From positions 1-20,002 of the IMG/VR virus record IMGVR_UViG_3300021165_001687: 20,002 nucleotides of DNA; one strand, 5' to 3'. The translations under genes were made by a program, and so were the position numbers. Positions 8,602 to 15,896 of this stretch are shown here, piece by piece. The DNA comes from a virus. Numbering within the stretch: position 1 is the first letter of the stretch; each line of letters starts with the position of its first letter. The notes beneath the pieces are model-generated. The model was not told the DNA's origin, did no database searches, and saw only the letters and a list, made by a program, of their open reading frames with translations.

Positions 8602-11163
8602 ATGCGTATTGTTGAACTTGTAATTGAAGATGAACAGGGATTTGTTGATGGGATAGCCCTTGTACAGAGACCCGCACACGAAAGTAATTGGTTGACCTTC
8701 GCAGAAGAGCAGTTGACTGAATATAGATACATTAATGAAGAATTAGGTAGTGAAAAAGGTGCTGAACTTGCGGAGTTACTTGTTCAAATTGGTGAACCTG
8801 AAGAAGACCTTTTAGACCAGGGATTTGAAATTTATAGGGTTGAAGAAATTGACCCAAAATATAGGTTCGCATCTGGTAAAGTTACAAAGTCAGTTCCAAC
8901 AGAAAACGGACCTGTAAGAATTATTAGTGACCCTAACAACACAACTGCTGACCCAATACAGGGGGCTGTTGGTGTTGAATTAGTTAGATACAAATATGTC
9001 GGTCCAAGAGATAACAAAAACAGAGATTTTTGTAGAATAATGTTGGAAGAAAATAGGGTGTTTAGAAAAGAAGATATAGACCAAATGACTATTGAAACTG
9101 CTAACCCCCAATTTGGAAATTATGATATATTCACCTGGCGTGGTTCTTTTAATTGTAGACATAAGTTCGTTAAGGTAATATACAGACCTAAAGCAGGTGA
9201 AGGTATATTGAACGATGCGTCTGTTAGAAGGGGTAGAATTGGACAGGAAGAAATACCAACAGAAAGCACTACAACCATCGCAACGGCTAACGCACAAAAT
9301 GTGGGTTATGTTAGAGAACAAATTAAAAGAAGATTAGCCAAAGGTATACCTGTTCCTGGTGTAACAATCAGTAGTGATGTTGATAACCTAACATCACAAC
9401 AAGTTTTAGATATTGGATTACAACTTGGTATTACCTTATTATTCGCAGAGGTTGGTGAAAGGGGTGCTATCAAGGATAGTAAAAAGGCTCCAAAAAGTGA
9501 TACTGCCAATAAGAGACCCACAGGTCAGGGTACTGCTCGTGGGGACGCATCGGGTAAAAGGGGTGCTGAAGTGAGTGAGGCTGTTGAAAACAACTTAAGA
9601 GAAAAAGTAAAAGAATTTAACGATAGATACGCTGATAAAGTGAAGTGGGGAAAACTTACTTTAGGAATGCTCAAGTCAGTTTTTTTAAGGGGTAAGGGAG
9701 CGTATAATGTTTCACACAGTCCTGTAGTAAAAAGTGCTGACCAATGGGCGTATGCCAGAGTCAACGCATTTATCCTATTATGGCGTTCGGGCAGACCTGG
9801 CAACGAGAAGTATGTAGGTGACAATGACCTATTACCAGCAGACCATCCAAAGTATACAACCAATTCTAAAATGGGTTTTGAAACCACAAGACAATATTGT
9901 TCAACTACACCTTGTGAACAAATGGGACAAGCACAAAAAAATTCCTGTAAGAAACAAGGGTTTAGAAATTGTTACAAGGCGGAGTTTGGTATACTTGATG
10001 TTATAGATGGTATTCCGTTGTTTGATAACTTACCAGACGCTCTTAAAATGGGTGAATTGATAGGTTGTGAAGGTTATCATACACACGACTACAACGGAGT
10101 AACAGGATATATGCCTTGTTTCACACACCCTGTAGATTTATCAATCAGTATTTCAGGTGTTGATGGTAATGGTAGTTCAGGTTGTGGATGTATGAGTGAT
10201 GATGTTGAAGCAGAATATTTTGTTGACTACCCTTTTGATGAGTGTCTAAAAGACCAAATTAAAAGATATGGTTCAAAGGAGATAGCCCAAAAAGTATGTG
10301 GGAAAATAAAAGCGTTATATGGTTCTAAATTAGAGTTTGAAACTTATGATGACTACCCCCAATATATTGTAGAAAATGCTAAAAAGGCTTTGAAGTATAT
10401 TGAAGAAACAGGAAACCCACAGGATTGTTTAACCCCCGTTGGAAGACGAAGGGTTAGTGATTTAGCATCGGGTAAACCCATATCAGGGGACATACTTAAA
10501 AGGATGAAAGCCTACGCTGACAGACACAAAAAAGATTTGTTAGCATCAAAAAGTTTTGATGACGGGTGTGGACTGCTCGCTTGGTATTCTTGGGGATTAG
10601 ATGAAACAGGAAGGGTTGAAGAATACCTTGAAAGAAAATTAAAACAAATTGAAGAAGAGTTTGAAATTCAGGTTTCAGGTTTATCCCCTTATGTAGACCA
10701 AACAGGGTTGGAAAAAAAACCAACTATTGTAGAAAGGAAATTTAATTACGACTACGAAAAACAGGAAATAACAGGTGCGGCTATTATACCAAATAAGTTC
10801 ATCTTACGAAGAGATGAAATGGGAAACCCCTACTATGTATATTTTAGTGAAGAAACAACAAAGAAATTAGCAGAGGGTTTTTTCAAACAAAAACAGGTAT
10901 CCCTAAAAGAGGCTTTGAATATTGAACACACAGATGAAAAAGCAGAAGATGCTTTTATTGTGGAAAGTTGGATAGTCAATGACCCTGAAAAGGATAAGTC
11001 AAAATCTTTAGGTTTAGATTACCCTATTGGTACTTGGGTAATAACAGCCAAAATTGATAACCCCCAATTATGGAAAGACATTAAGAACGGAAAGTATAAT
11101 GGTTTTTCAATTGAAGGTTATTTTTTAGAAAAAATAATATTTAATAATATAAACAAACAATAA
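8602..11163 (+). CDS. Multidomain capsid morphogenesis protein with XkdF-like protease domain
   Basis: The 853-residue protein strings together several head-associated segments. Residues 1-35 (VELVIEDEQGFVDGIALVQRPA) match the N-terminus of phage XkdF-type proteins. Residues about 125-195 (YVGPRDNKNRDFC, then WRGSFNCRH) resemble a Cys/His segment seen in phage minor head and protease proteins. Residues 345-395 (KWGKLTLGMLKSVFLRGKGA, then WAYARVNAFILLW) match a conserved phage domain of unknown function. Residues 480-570 are Cys-rich (GCEGYHTHD, GCGC, DECLKDQIKRYGSKEIAQKVCG). Residues 585-685 hold a helical segment with CLTPVGRRRVSDLASGKPIS. Residues 705-845 form the protease-like domain, with His775 in NIEHTD and Ser836 in GFSIEG as likely catalytic residues. 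It lies directly before the scaffold-like and capsid genes, as expected for a prohead protease. Confidence 0.72.
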   Translation: MRIVELVIEDEQGFVDGIALVQRPAHESNWLTFAEEQLTEYRYINEELGSEKGAELAELLVQIGEPEEDLLDQGFEIYRVEEIDPKYRFASGKVTKSVPTENGPVRIISDPNNTTADPIQGAVGVELVRYKYVGPRDNKNRDFCRIMLEENRVFRKEDIDQMTIETANPQFGNYDIFTWRGSFNCRHKFVKVIYRPKAGEGILNDASVRRGRIGQEEIPTESTTTIATANAQNVGYVREQIKRRLAKGIPVPGVTISSDVDNLTSQQVLDIGLQLGITLLFAEVGERGAIKDSKKAPKSDTANKRPTGQGTARGDASGKRGAEVSEAVENNLREKVKEFNDRYADKVKWGKLTLGMLKSVFLRGKGAYNVSHSPVVKSADQWAYARVNAFILLWRSGRPGNEKYVGDNDLLPADHPKYTTNSKMGFETTRQYCSTTPCEQMGQAQKNSCKKQGFRNCYKAEFGILDVIDGIPLFDNLPDALKMGELIGCEGYHTHDYNGVTGYMPCFTHPVDLSISISGVDGNGSSGCGCMSDDVEAEYFVDYPFDECLKDQIKRYGSKEIAQKVCGKIKALYGSKLEFETYDDYPQYIVENAKKALKYIEETGNPQDCLTPVGRRRVSDLASGKPISGDILKRMKAYADRHKKDLLASKSFDDGCGLLAWYSWGLDETGRVEEYLERKLKQIEEEFEIQVSGLSPYVDQTGLEKKPTIVERKFNYDYEKQEITGAAIIPNKFILRRDEMGNPYYVYFSEETTKKLAEGFFKQKQVSLKEALNIEHTDEKAEDAFIVESWIVNDPEKDKSKSLGLDYPIGTWVITAKIDNPQLWKDIKNGKYNGFSIEGYFLEKIIFNNINKQ
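11133..11150 (+). promoter_or_regulatory. AATAATATTT box inside the end of the protease gene
   Basis: AATAATATTTAATAATAT lies in the last codons of the 853-residue gene, 28 nt before the scaffold-like gene's ATG. It shares its first ten bases with the other boxes. Here it also encodes protein, which weakens the case. Confidence 0.3.
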
Positions 11164-11178
11164 ACAAAAAAATTATTT

Positions 11179-11967
11179 ATGACCCGTGAAGAAATAAAAA
11201 ATAGAATTGCTAACCTGTTAGGTTTCAATTCTTACACATTTGGTTCATACAAAACGACTGAAGGAGTTGAATTGAAAATGGAAGGTGAATTAGAAATTAA
11301 CCGTCCAATTTATGTAATCACGCCAGAAGGCGAGTTACCAGCACCAGAGGGAGATTATGAATTAGAAAATGGTATGACCGCTAAAGTCAAAGAAGGTATG
11401 TTAGCAGAAATAATCCCTTCAATGAAAATAGAGGTTGAAGAAAACGAAGACGAAGTAGAACAGATGGCTTCCGCTACATTAGCAGATGGTACAAAAATCA
11501 CCAATAAACAAGGTGATGCTATACCTTTTGAAGTAGGTCAGGTTCTATATGTTATCACTGATGAAGGACAAGAAATTTTAGCACCTATGGGGCAACACAC
11601 TACCGATAGTGGTATCGTGTTGACTATCGCTGCTGAAGATGGAGTTATCACAGGATTAAAAAGACCTGATGAAGAAGGTGAAGGCTCATTATTTGAACAA
11701 GCAGAACATCCTGATACAGAAATGGGAAAAGACCCAGAAATGAAGATGGTTGATTTTGTGGAAGAGTTAATGGGGGCTTTAGAGAAAATGACTGAAGAGT
11801 TGAAGAAAATGAAAAGTAAGCAAGAAGAAATGGAAATGAAATTTTCTAAATTTTCTGCTCAACCAGCAGGTGAAAAAGTATACGAAAGAAAAAATCTTTC
11901 AGCAGTTTCAACTTTAGGTTTCAGTAAGGCTGAAGCAATCTTAAAATTAAGACAACAATATCAATAA
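11179..11967 (+). CDS. Putative capsid scaffold or decoration protein
   Basis: The 262-residue acidic protein sits immediately before the major capsid gene, the usual place for a scaffold. Its N-terminal two thirds hold two versions of one beta motif. Around residues 27-80 is IYVITPEGELPAPEGDYELENGM; around 98-160 is LADGT..., then LYVITDEGQEILAPMGQHTTDSG. Residues about 195-235 are a Met/Glu/Lys coiled coil (EELMGALEKMTEELKKMKSKQ-like), and the basic C-terminus (KAEAILKLRQQYQ) could be the capsid-binding helix of a scaffold. No catalytic motif is seen. Position and coiled coil favour a scaffold; a head decoration role remains possible. Confidence 0.62.
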   Translation: MTREEIKNRIANLLGFNSYTFGSYKTTEGVELKMEGELEINRPIYVITPEGELPAPEGDYELENGMTAKVKEGMLAEIIPSMKIEVEENEDEVEQMASATLADGTKITNKQGDAIPFEVGQVLYVITDEGQEILAPMGQHTTDSGIVLTIAAEDGVITGLKRPDEEGEGSLFEQAEHPDTEMGKDPEMKMVDFVEELMGALEKMTEELKKMKSKQEEMEMKFSKFSAQPAGEKVYERKNLSAVSTLGFSKAEAILKLRQQYQ

Positions 11968-12003
11968 TAAAAAAAAACAACTAAATAAAACACCCAAAAC
12001 AAT

Positions 12004-12963
12004 ATGGAAAAAAAATTAAAAAAACACGGCTTTTCTTTTGATTTGAGCGGGTTAAGCACCTATACTGATGAAGTAGGGGGTTTACTCCTTGCTGAAGCAA
12101 TCACAAAGGCTAAAACCGTTGAACTTGGATTTGTTCAACAGGGTATTCAAGGAACACAGGCGATGAACTTATTGTCATCTACTTTGAATGTTCAAAATGG
12201 AACTTGCGGCTGGAATAGTTCAGGTTCAACAATTTTCACACAAAGAAATTTGGCTATCTGTCCGTTCAAGGTAAATGAGGCACTTTGTCCCCAAGACCTC
12301 GCGTCTTATTGGGCTGGTCAGTTCTTAAACAAAGGGTCTTACCACGAGGAAGTTCCCTTCGCTGAACAAATCGCATCACTTAAGGTGGAACAAATCAAAC
12401 TTTTCGTGGACACGACGCTTTGGACCGCTTTACCAGCGTCTTCAGGTGGAACGGCTTGTTTCACAGGATACAAATACATCTTCAACAATGTATCAGGTAA
12501 CACAGGTGTGAATATCGTTTCATCACCAACAACTGCTTTCACATCATCAAATATGTTACAAATTGTAGACGAGGTTATCGCTGCTGTACCTGAACCTATT
12601 CAGGAATACACTGACCTTCTTTGTATGATGAGCATCGCTAACTACAGAAAGTACACTGTAGGTCTTCGTCAGGCTAATTTCTTCCACTTTGGAACTGAAA
12701 CTGCTGAAGCGGCTACAGAATTTATCACTTTCCACCCTGGTACTAACATCCGTGTGGTAGGTGTTCCTGGTATGGTTTCAACTAACCAAGTAGTAGTAGG
12801 TCCAGCAAGTGAACTTATCATCGGTGTAACTCTTTTGGAAGACACTGAAAGATTAGAAATGTTCTACTCAAAGGACTTTGATGAAGTTCGCATTCGTGCT
12901 AATTTCGGTTTCGGCGGAAATATTCCGTTCCCTGAAAACTGGGCTTCAAACGGATTGTCCTAA
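12004..12963 (+). CDS. Major capsid protein (HK97-like)
   Basis: The 319-residue protein follows the Bacteroidota-phage major capsid pattern. It has a short basic N-terminus, then YTDEVGGLLLAEAITKAKTVELGFVQQGI, a CGWNSSGSTIFTQRNL segment, and the hallmark CPFKVNEALCPQDLASYWAGQFL. These are followed by GSYHEEVPFAEQIASLKVEQI and a C-terminal domain with PGTNIRVVGVPGM. Its length is within the family range and no long N-terminal propeptide is evident. Codon choice differs from neighbours: many C-ending codons (ATC, TTC, GAC, AAC) and CTT for Leu, as expected for the most highly expressed virion gene. The A-rich leader with almost no purine-rich Shine-Dalgarno fits a Bacteroidota host. Confidence 0.88.
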   Translation: MEKKLKKHGFSFDLSGLSTYTDEVGGLLLAEAITKAKTVELGFVQQGIQGTQAMNLLSSTLNVQNGTCGWNSSGSTIFTQRNLAICPFKVNEALCPQDLASYWAGQFLNKGSYHEEVPFAEQIASLKVEQIKLFVDTTLWTALPASSGGTACFTGYKYIFNNVSGNTGVNIVSSPTTAFTSSNMLQIVDEVIAAVPEPIQEYTDLLCMMSIANYRKYTVGLRQANFFHFGTETAEAATEFITFHPGTNIRVVGVPGMVSTNQVVVGPASELIIGVTLLEDTERLEMFYSKDFDEVRIRANFGFGGNIPFPENWASNGLS

Positions 12964-12991
12964 TAAACTTTAACAAATATAATATACAAAG

Positions 12992-13534
12992 ATGAGTAAT
13001 TATTCAGCGTGTTTACAGACGGCATCCATCAATTTAGGATGTGCTTCAAATGTTGGAGGAATTGTTAAGGCTTACTTCGGTGGTAATATTACAGGTGTAA
13101 CAACTAACTCCGCTGGTGCGGTTACAGGGGTTACTGGAACAGGTACTATCTACACCTACGAAGTACAAAAACAAACCTCGTCTTTGGCAGAAACTTTCAA
13201 TAGTTCCCTTGAAAATGGGACAGTATTTTATCAACAGGACTTGACCCTTGTTTTCCACAAGATGGACCAAGACAAGAGAAACCAGTTGAAATTACTATCC
13301 GTTAATCGTGGATTGATTGGATTTGTTGAAGATAACAACGGAACAATTTTTATGTTAGGTGAGGACAGTATAATTGGAGGAGGTTACCTTTCTGCTGGTT
13401 CTGGCGCAAGCGGAACAGCATTTGGGGACAGTAACTCTTATTCTGTAACCTTGACATTTTTCAGTAGCGACCCTATGACTACTGTCAGTGGTTCATTAAG
13501 TTCAGTAGTATCTGGATTAAGTATTAACCCATAA
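12992..13534 (+). CDS. Putative major tail tube (virion structural) protein
   Basis: The 180-residue protein resembles tail-tube-like structural proteins of Bacteroidota phages. The pattern includes IYTYEVQKQTSSLAETFNSS, ENGTVFYQQDLTLVFHKMD, a KRNQLKLLSVNRGLIGFVEDNNGTIFMLG core, and GGYLSAGSGASGTAFGDSNSYSVTLTFFS near the end. It has no enzymatic motif. It lies 28 nt after the major capsid gene and directly before the strong terminator, so capsid and tube protein would be produced as one abundant unit. Its codon use is intermediate between the capsid gene and the rest. A head decoration role cannot be excluded. Confidence 0.6.
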   Translation: MSNYSACLQTASINLGCASNVGGIVKAYFGGNITGVTTNSAGAVTGVTGTGTIYTYEVQKQTSSLAETFNSSLENGTVFYQQDLTLVFHKMDQDKRNQLKLLSVNRGLIGFVEDNNGTIFMLGEDSIIGGGYLSAGSGASGTAFGDSNSYSVTLTFFSSDPMTTVSGSLSSVVSGLSINP

Positions 13535-13551
13535 AAACAACTTGAACAAAG

Positions 13552-13575
13552 TGGGGGGGAAACCCCCCATTTTTT
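13552..13575 (+). terminator. Rho-independent terminator after the capsid / tail-tube unit
   Basis: TGGGGGG (13552-13558) pairs with CCCCCCA (13563-13569) around a GAAA tetraloop and is followed by six T. This is a textbook intrinsic terminator 17 nt after the stop at 13534. Only 16 nt separate its T run from the next ATG at 13592. Confidence 0.9.
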
Positions 13576-13591
13576 AGCCTAAAAATCAATT

Positions 13592-14815
13592 ATGCCAAAA
13601 AGAGGTATTGGAGCAAGAATAACTTGGGGACACCCACAAAAGGGTATCAAAAAATATACGCACGGACTTTTCAATGAAACACCTGAATTGTCTAAAGAAG
13701 ATAGGATGCGTATCATCGCTGAAAAGATGAGACCCTATGATAGTGAAAAAGCACTTGAAAAAGTTAATTTCATCGCAGTTGGAGCACCCTTTCAGGCATT
13801 GACCCCAACACCTTCACCAAGTGGGGGTAATGTTAGTCCCACACCCACACCCACGAGTACTCCAACACCATCGGTTGGATTTAACTGTATTTGGAATACA
13901 CAACAAAGTTTGTGGGAAAATAACAACAATGAATGGCAGGATTGTAACCCATTACCTACGCCCACACCTTCACCATCACCAAGTAGTTCGTCAACCACAC
14001 CTACGCCCACCCCTACGCCAAGTTCAACACCATTACCTGGTTACGCAGAAGCGTTGACCTATATGGACGCAGTCCTTGCTGAGGGAGGTTATTTGGATGC
14101 GTCTATGAGTGCTGCTACGATACAATTATTTACTGACTTAAATAGTGATAATTCGTTTTCTAATTTAGATGTGTTCTATCCGTTTATGGGTTCAAATATA
14201 AATGCTTTCAAGGTAAATGGTAAAAATCCTGGTACTCACAATCTAACTTATTCAGGTGGTATCGCAATAAATCCATCAGGTATTACAGGTAATGATATTA
14301 ACGGTTTCGCTGATACAAATTACAATGAAAACAACCACGCTCAGGTAAATAATTTACACATTGGTGTATATTGTAGAACAAACTTTGATGAAAGTGGATT
14401 TGATATGGGAGCGGTATCCACAGGTGTTGGAAATGATAGTAAAACATTATTAGGTCTTCGTGATGGTGATAACATATATGGTTCTGTTGAAATTTCAAAT
14501 GTTACTACTGTTCCCTCACTCACGGCTAATACTGATAGCACTGGTCATTATATTATTTCAAGGACAGGTTCTACTTCTACAACCCTATTCAAAAATGGTT
14601 CAACATTAGATACTGATACTACTGTAAGCACAGGGGAAAAAGGAACAAGAAATTACTATATCTTGGCAAGAAACAACGCAGGAACTGCTGACCTATTCAC
14701 AAAACGACAACTTACATTTGTCCATCTTGGTAAGGGTCTTACGACAACAGAAGCATCTAACCTTTCAACACACATTAACACTTTCTTAACAAGCCTAAAC
14801 AGAAACACATATTAA
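13592..14815 (+). CDS. Putative fibre/adhesin with Pro/Thr linkers and LamG-like C-terminus
   Basis: The 407-residue protein has a basic N-terminal segment of about 65 residues (MPKRGIGARITWGHPQKG), possibly a virion-attachment part. Then come a Pro/Thr linker (about 70-94), a mini-module with two cysteines (FNCIWNTQQSLWENNNNEWQDC), and a second Pro/Thr/Ser linker. The C-terminal region of about 255 residues looks like a concanavalin/LamG-type beta-sandwich found in phage adhesins: VFYPFMGSNINAFKVNGKNP, then GIAINPSGITGNDINGFADT, VYCRTNFDESG, and a final LTTTEASNLSTHINTFL helix. It is probably a receptor-binding or carbohydrate-binding surface protein. Domain identity is by pattern only. Transcription must read through the upstream terminator or start inside it. 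Confidence 0.55.
   Translation: MPKRGIGARITWGHPQKGIKKYTHGLFNETPELSKEDRMRIIAEKMRPYDSEKALEKVNFIAVGAPFQALTPTPSPSGGNVSPTPTPTSTPTPSVGFNCIWNTQQSLWENNNNEWQDCNPLPTPTPSPSPSSSSTTPTPTPTPSSTPLPGYAEALTYMDAVLAEGGYLDASMSAATIQLFTDLNSDNSFSNLDVFYPFMGSNINAFKVNGKNPGTHNLTYSGGIAINPSGITGNDINGFADTNYNENNHAQVNNLHIGVYCRTNFDESGFDMGAVSTGVGNDSKTLLGLRDGDNIYGSVEISNVTTVPSLTANTDSTGHYIISRTGSTSTTLFKNGSTLDTDTTVSTGEKGTRNYYILARNNAGTADLFTKRQLTFVHLGKGLTTTEASNLSTHINTFLTSLNRNTY
13802..14042 (+). repeat. Pro/Thr linker repeats in the fibre gene
   Basis: Two low-complexity ACN/CCN/TCN tracts (about 13802-13875 and 13947-14042) encode PTPTP linkers around a 23-residue W/C-rich module. They share the exact 18-mer at 13955-13972 with the tail gene at 5603-5620. 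Confidence 0.8.
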
Positions 14816-14816
14816 T

Positions 14817-15053
14817 ATGGAAGTAGGATTATTAACACAAGAACAAAAAGATTTATTAGTTGGAAACTGGTTACGACCTGATTGGTATTTTAATCCAGTA
14901 CAAGATGGGGAAACACCCCCAAATTGGATTATTTCAACTATTGAAATGTATGAGAATACTAACCCCGATTTTAGTTGGGTAAGTGAATTACCTATTATTG
15001 AATATGTAAAACCAAGACCTGAAAGTCATTTTGACCAGTTCTTCCTTAAATAA
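14817..15053 (+). CDS. Small conserved phage protein (LTQEQ...YFNPVQD type)
   Basis: The 78-residue product has a pattern I recognise from small proteins next to virion fibre genes in many environmental phages: GLLTQEQKDLLVGNWLRPDWYFNPVQD, followed by WIISTIEMYENTNPDFSWVSELPIIEY. Its function is unknown to me. It starts one base after the preceding stop, so it is very likely co-translated with the fibre gene, and it could be a fibre chaperone or a small virion component. It is soluble, with no signal peptide or membrane segment. Confidence 0.6.
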   Translation: MEVGLLTQEQKDLLVGNWLRPDWYFNPVQDGETPPNWIISTIEMYENTNPDFSWVSELPIIEYVKPRPESHFDQFFLK

Positions 15054-15066
15054 TATCTAAATAAAA
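15049..15066 (+). promoter_or_regulatory. AATAATATCTAA box before a fibre gene
   Basis: AATAATATCTAAATAAAA lies 11 nt before the ATG at 15078, followed by an A-run. It is one base different from the AATAATATTT core. The minus-strand leader upstream of 19499 has a similar ATATCTAAACTAAAAAAAA string. Confidence 0.3.
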
Positions 15067-15077
15067 AAAACATAACA

Positions 15078-15890
15078 ATGTCTTCATTAACATCCACACA
15101 AATTAACAACACATATCCTTCTTTGTTGAAACTTTCAACATCAACAACGGGTATAACCAGCACCCTTCAATCCGTTGAAGATGGATTAGGGGGAGATACT
15201 GGTCTAAAAATAAAACAGGACTACATCGGTGGTTCTTCACTACTTCCTTTCAAGAAACAGGATACTCAATATACTATGGGTTATGGAACGGGAACTATTA
15301 CTAGTGGTGGTGGAACTGCTTTTCCTGCTGGTTCACATAATTTAACTTTCGGTATGTTTTACTATGACAGAGGGGATATATCTTATTCCGCATTTTCATA
15401 TACCATAGGAACAACAACATCAACAAATGATGTTATTGAAATGGGTCTTTATACAACTGATTATAGTCCATACGGTTTAGTTCCAAAAGACCAACTTATT
15501 TCTTGGACATTGAGTGGTAGTGAACTTAACGCAACATTTCAAAAAAAGGTTTTACCATCAAATGTAACTTTAGAGGAAGGTGGAATTTACTATGTGATGT
15601 ATGTAATAACAAACCCAACACTTGTAACCCCTACAGTTAGATTTAGAAACACTGGTACCTCTCAAATTGGTTTTTTAAGTGCTATTTTTGCTGGTTGGGC
15701 TTTAGATACTACAAACAATGGTTATTTGAACAGTATCAAAGGACCAACATCTTTATCACAAGGTAATGTGTATTTTCAGGGAATATCAGGACCACTTCCA
15801 AGTTCATATAGTGCGGCAAGTTTTAATGGAACTATAGCGACAAGCGGTGCCCCTACTATTGGTTTTGTTTTTAACCCTGCTTATATCTAA
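15078..15890 (+). CDS. Putative fibre / virion surface protein
   Basis: The 270-residue protein begins with a motif I associate with phage structural proteins: LTSTQINNTYPSLLKLSTSTTG, then LQSVEDGLGGDTGLKI. A DGLGxDT element of this kind usually precedes fibre domains. The remainder is beta-rich with many Tyr, Gly, Ser and Thr residues and no cysteine, compatible with a jelly-roll or fibre head (FGMFYYDRGDISYSAFSYTI, YYVMYVITNPTLVTPTVRFR). No enzymatic motif is seen. It lies among the fibre genes and probably forms part of the host-recognition or capsid-surface set. Confidence 0.5.
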   Translation: MSSLTSTQINNTYPSLLKLSTSTTGITSTLQSVEDGLGGDTGLKIKQDYIGGSSLLPFKKQDTQYTMGYGTGTITSGGGTAFPAGSHNLTFGMFYYDRGDISYSAFSYTIGTTTSTNDVIEMGLYTTDYSPYGLVPKDQLISWTLSGSELNATFQKKVLPSNVTLEEGGIYYVMYVITNPTLVTPTVRFRNTGTSQIGFLSAIFAGWALDTTNNGYLNSIKGPTSLSQGNVYFQGISGPLPSSYSAASFNGTIATSGAPTIGFVFNPAYI

Positions 15891-15896
15891 AATCAA

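Noticed and set aside
13792-14057. Overlapping reading frames on both strands across the Pro/Thr linker DNA
   Set aside because: They are low-complexity shadows (Val/Gly-rich or His/Pro-rich) of the repeated ACN-CCN codons, without domain content.
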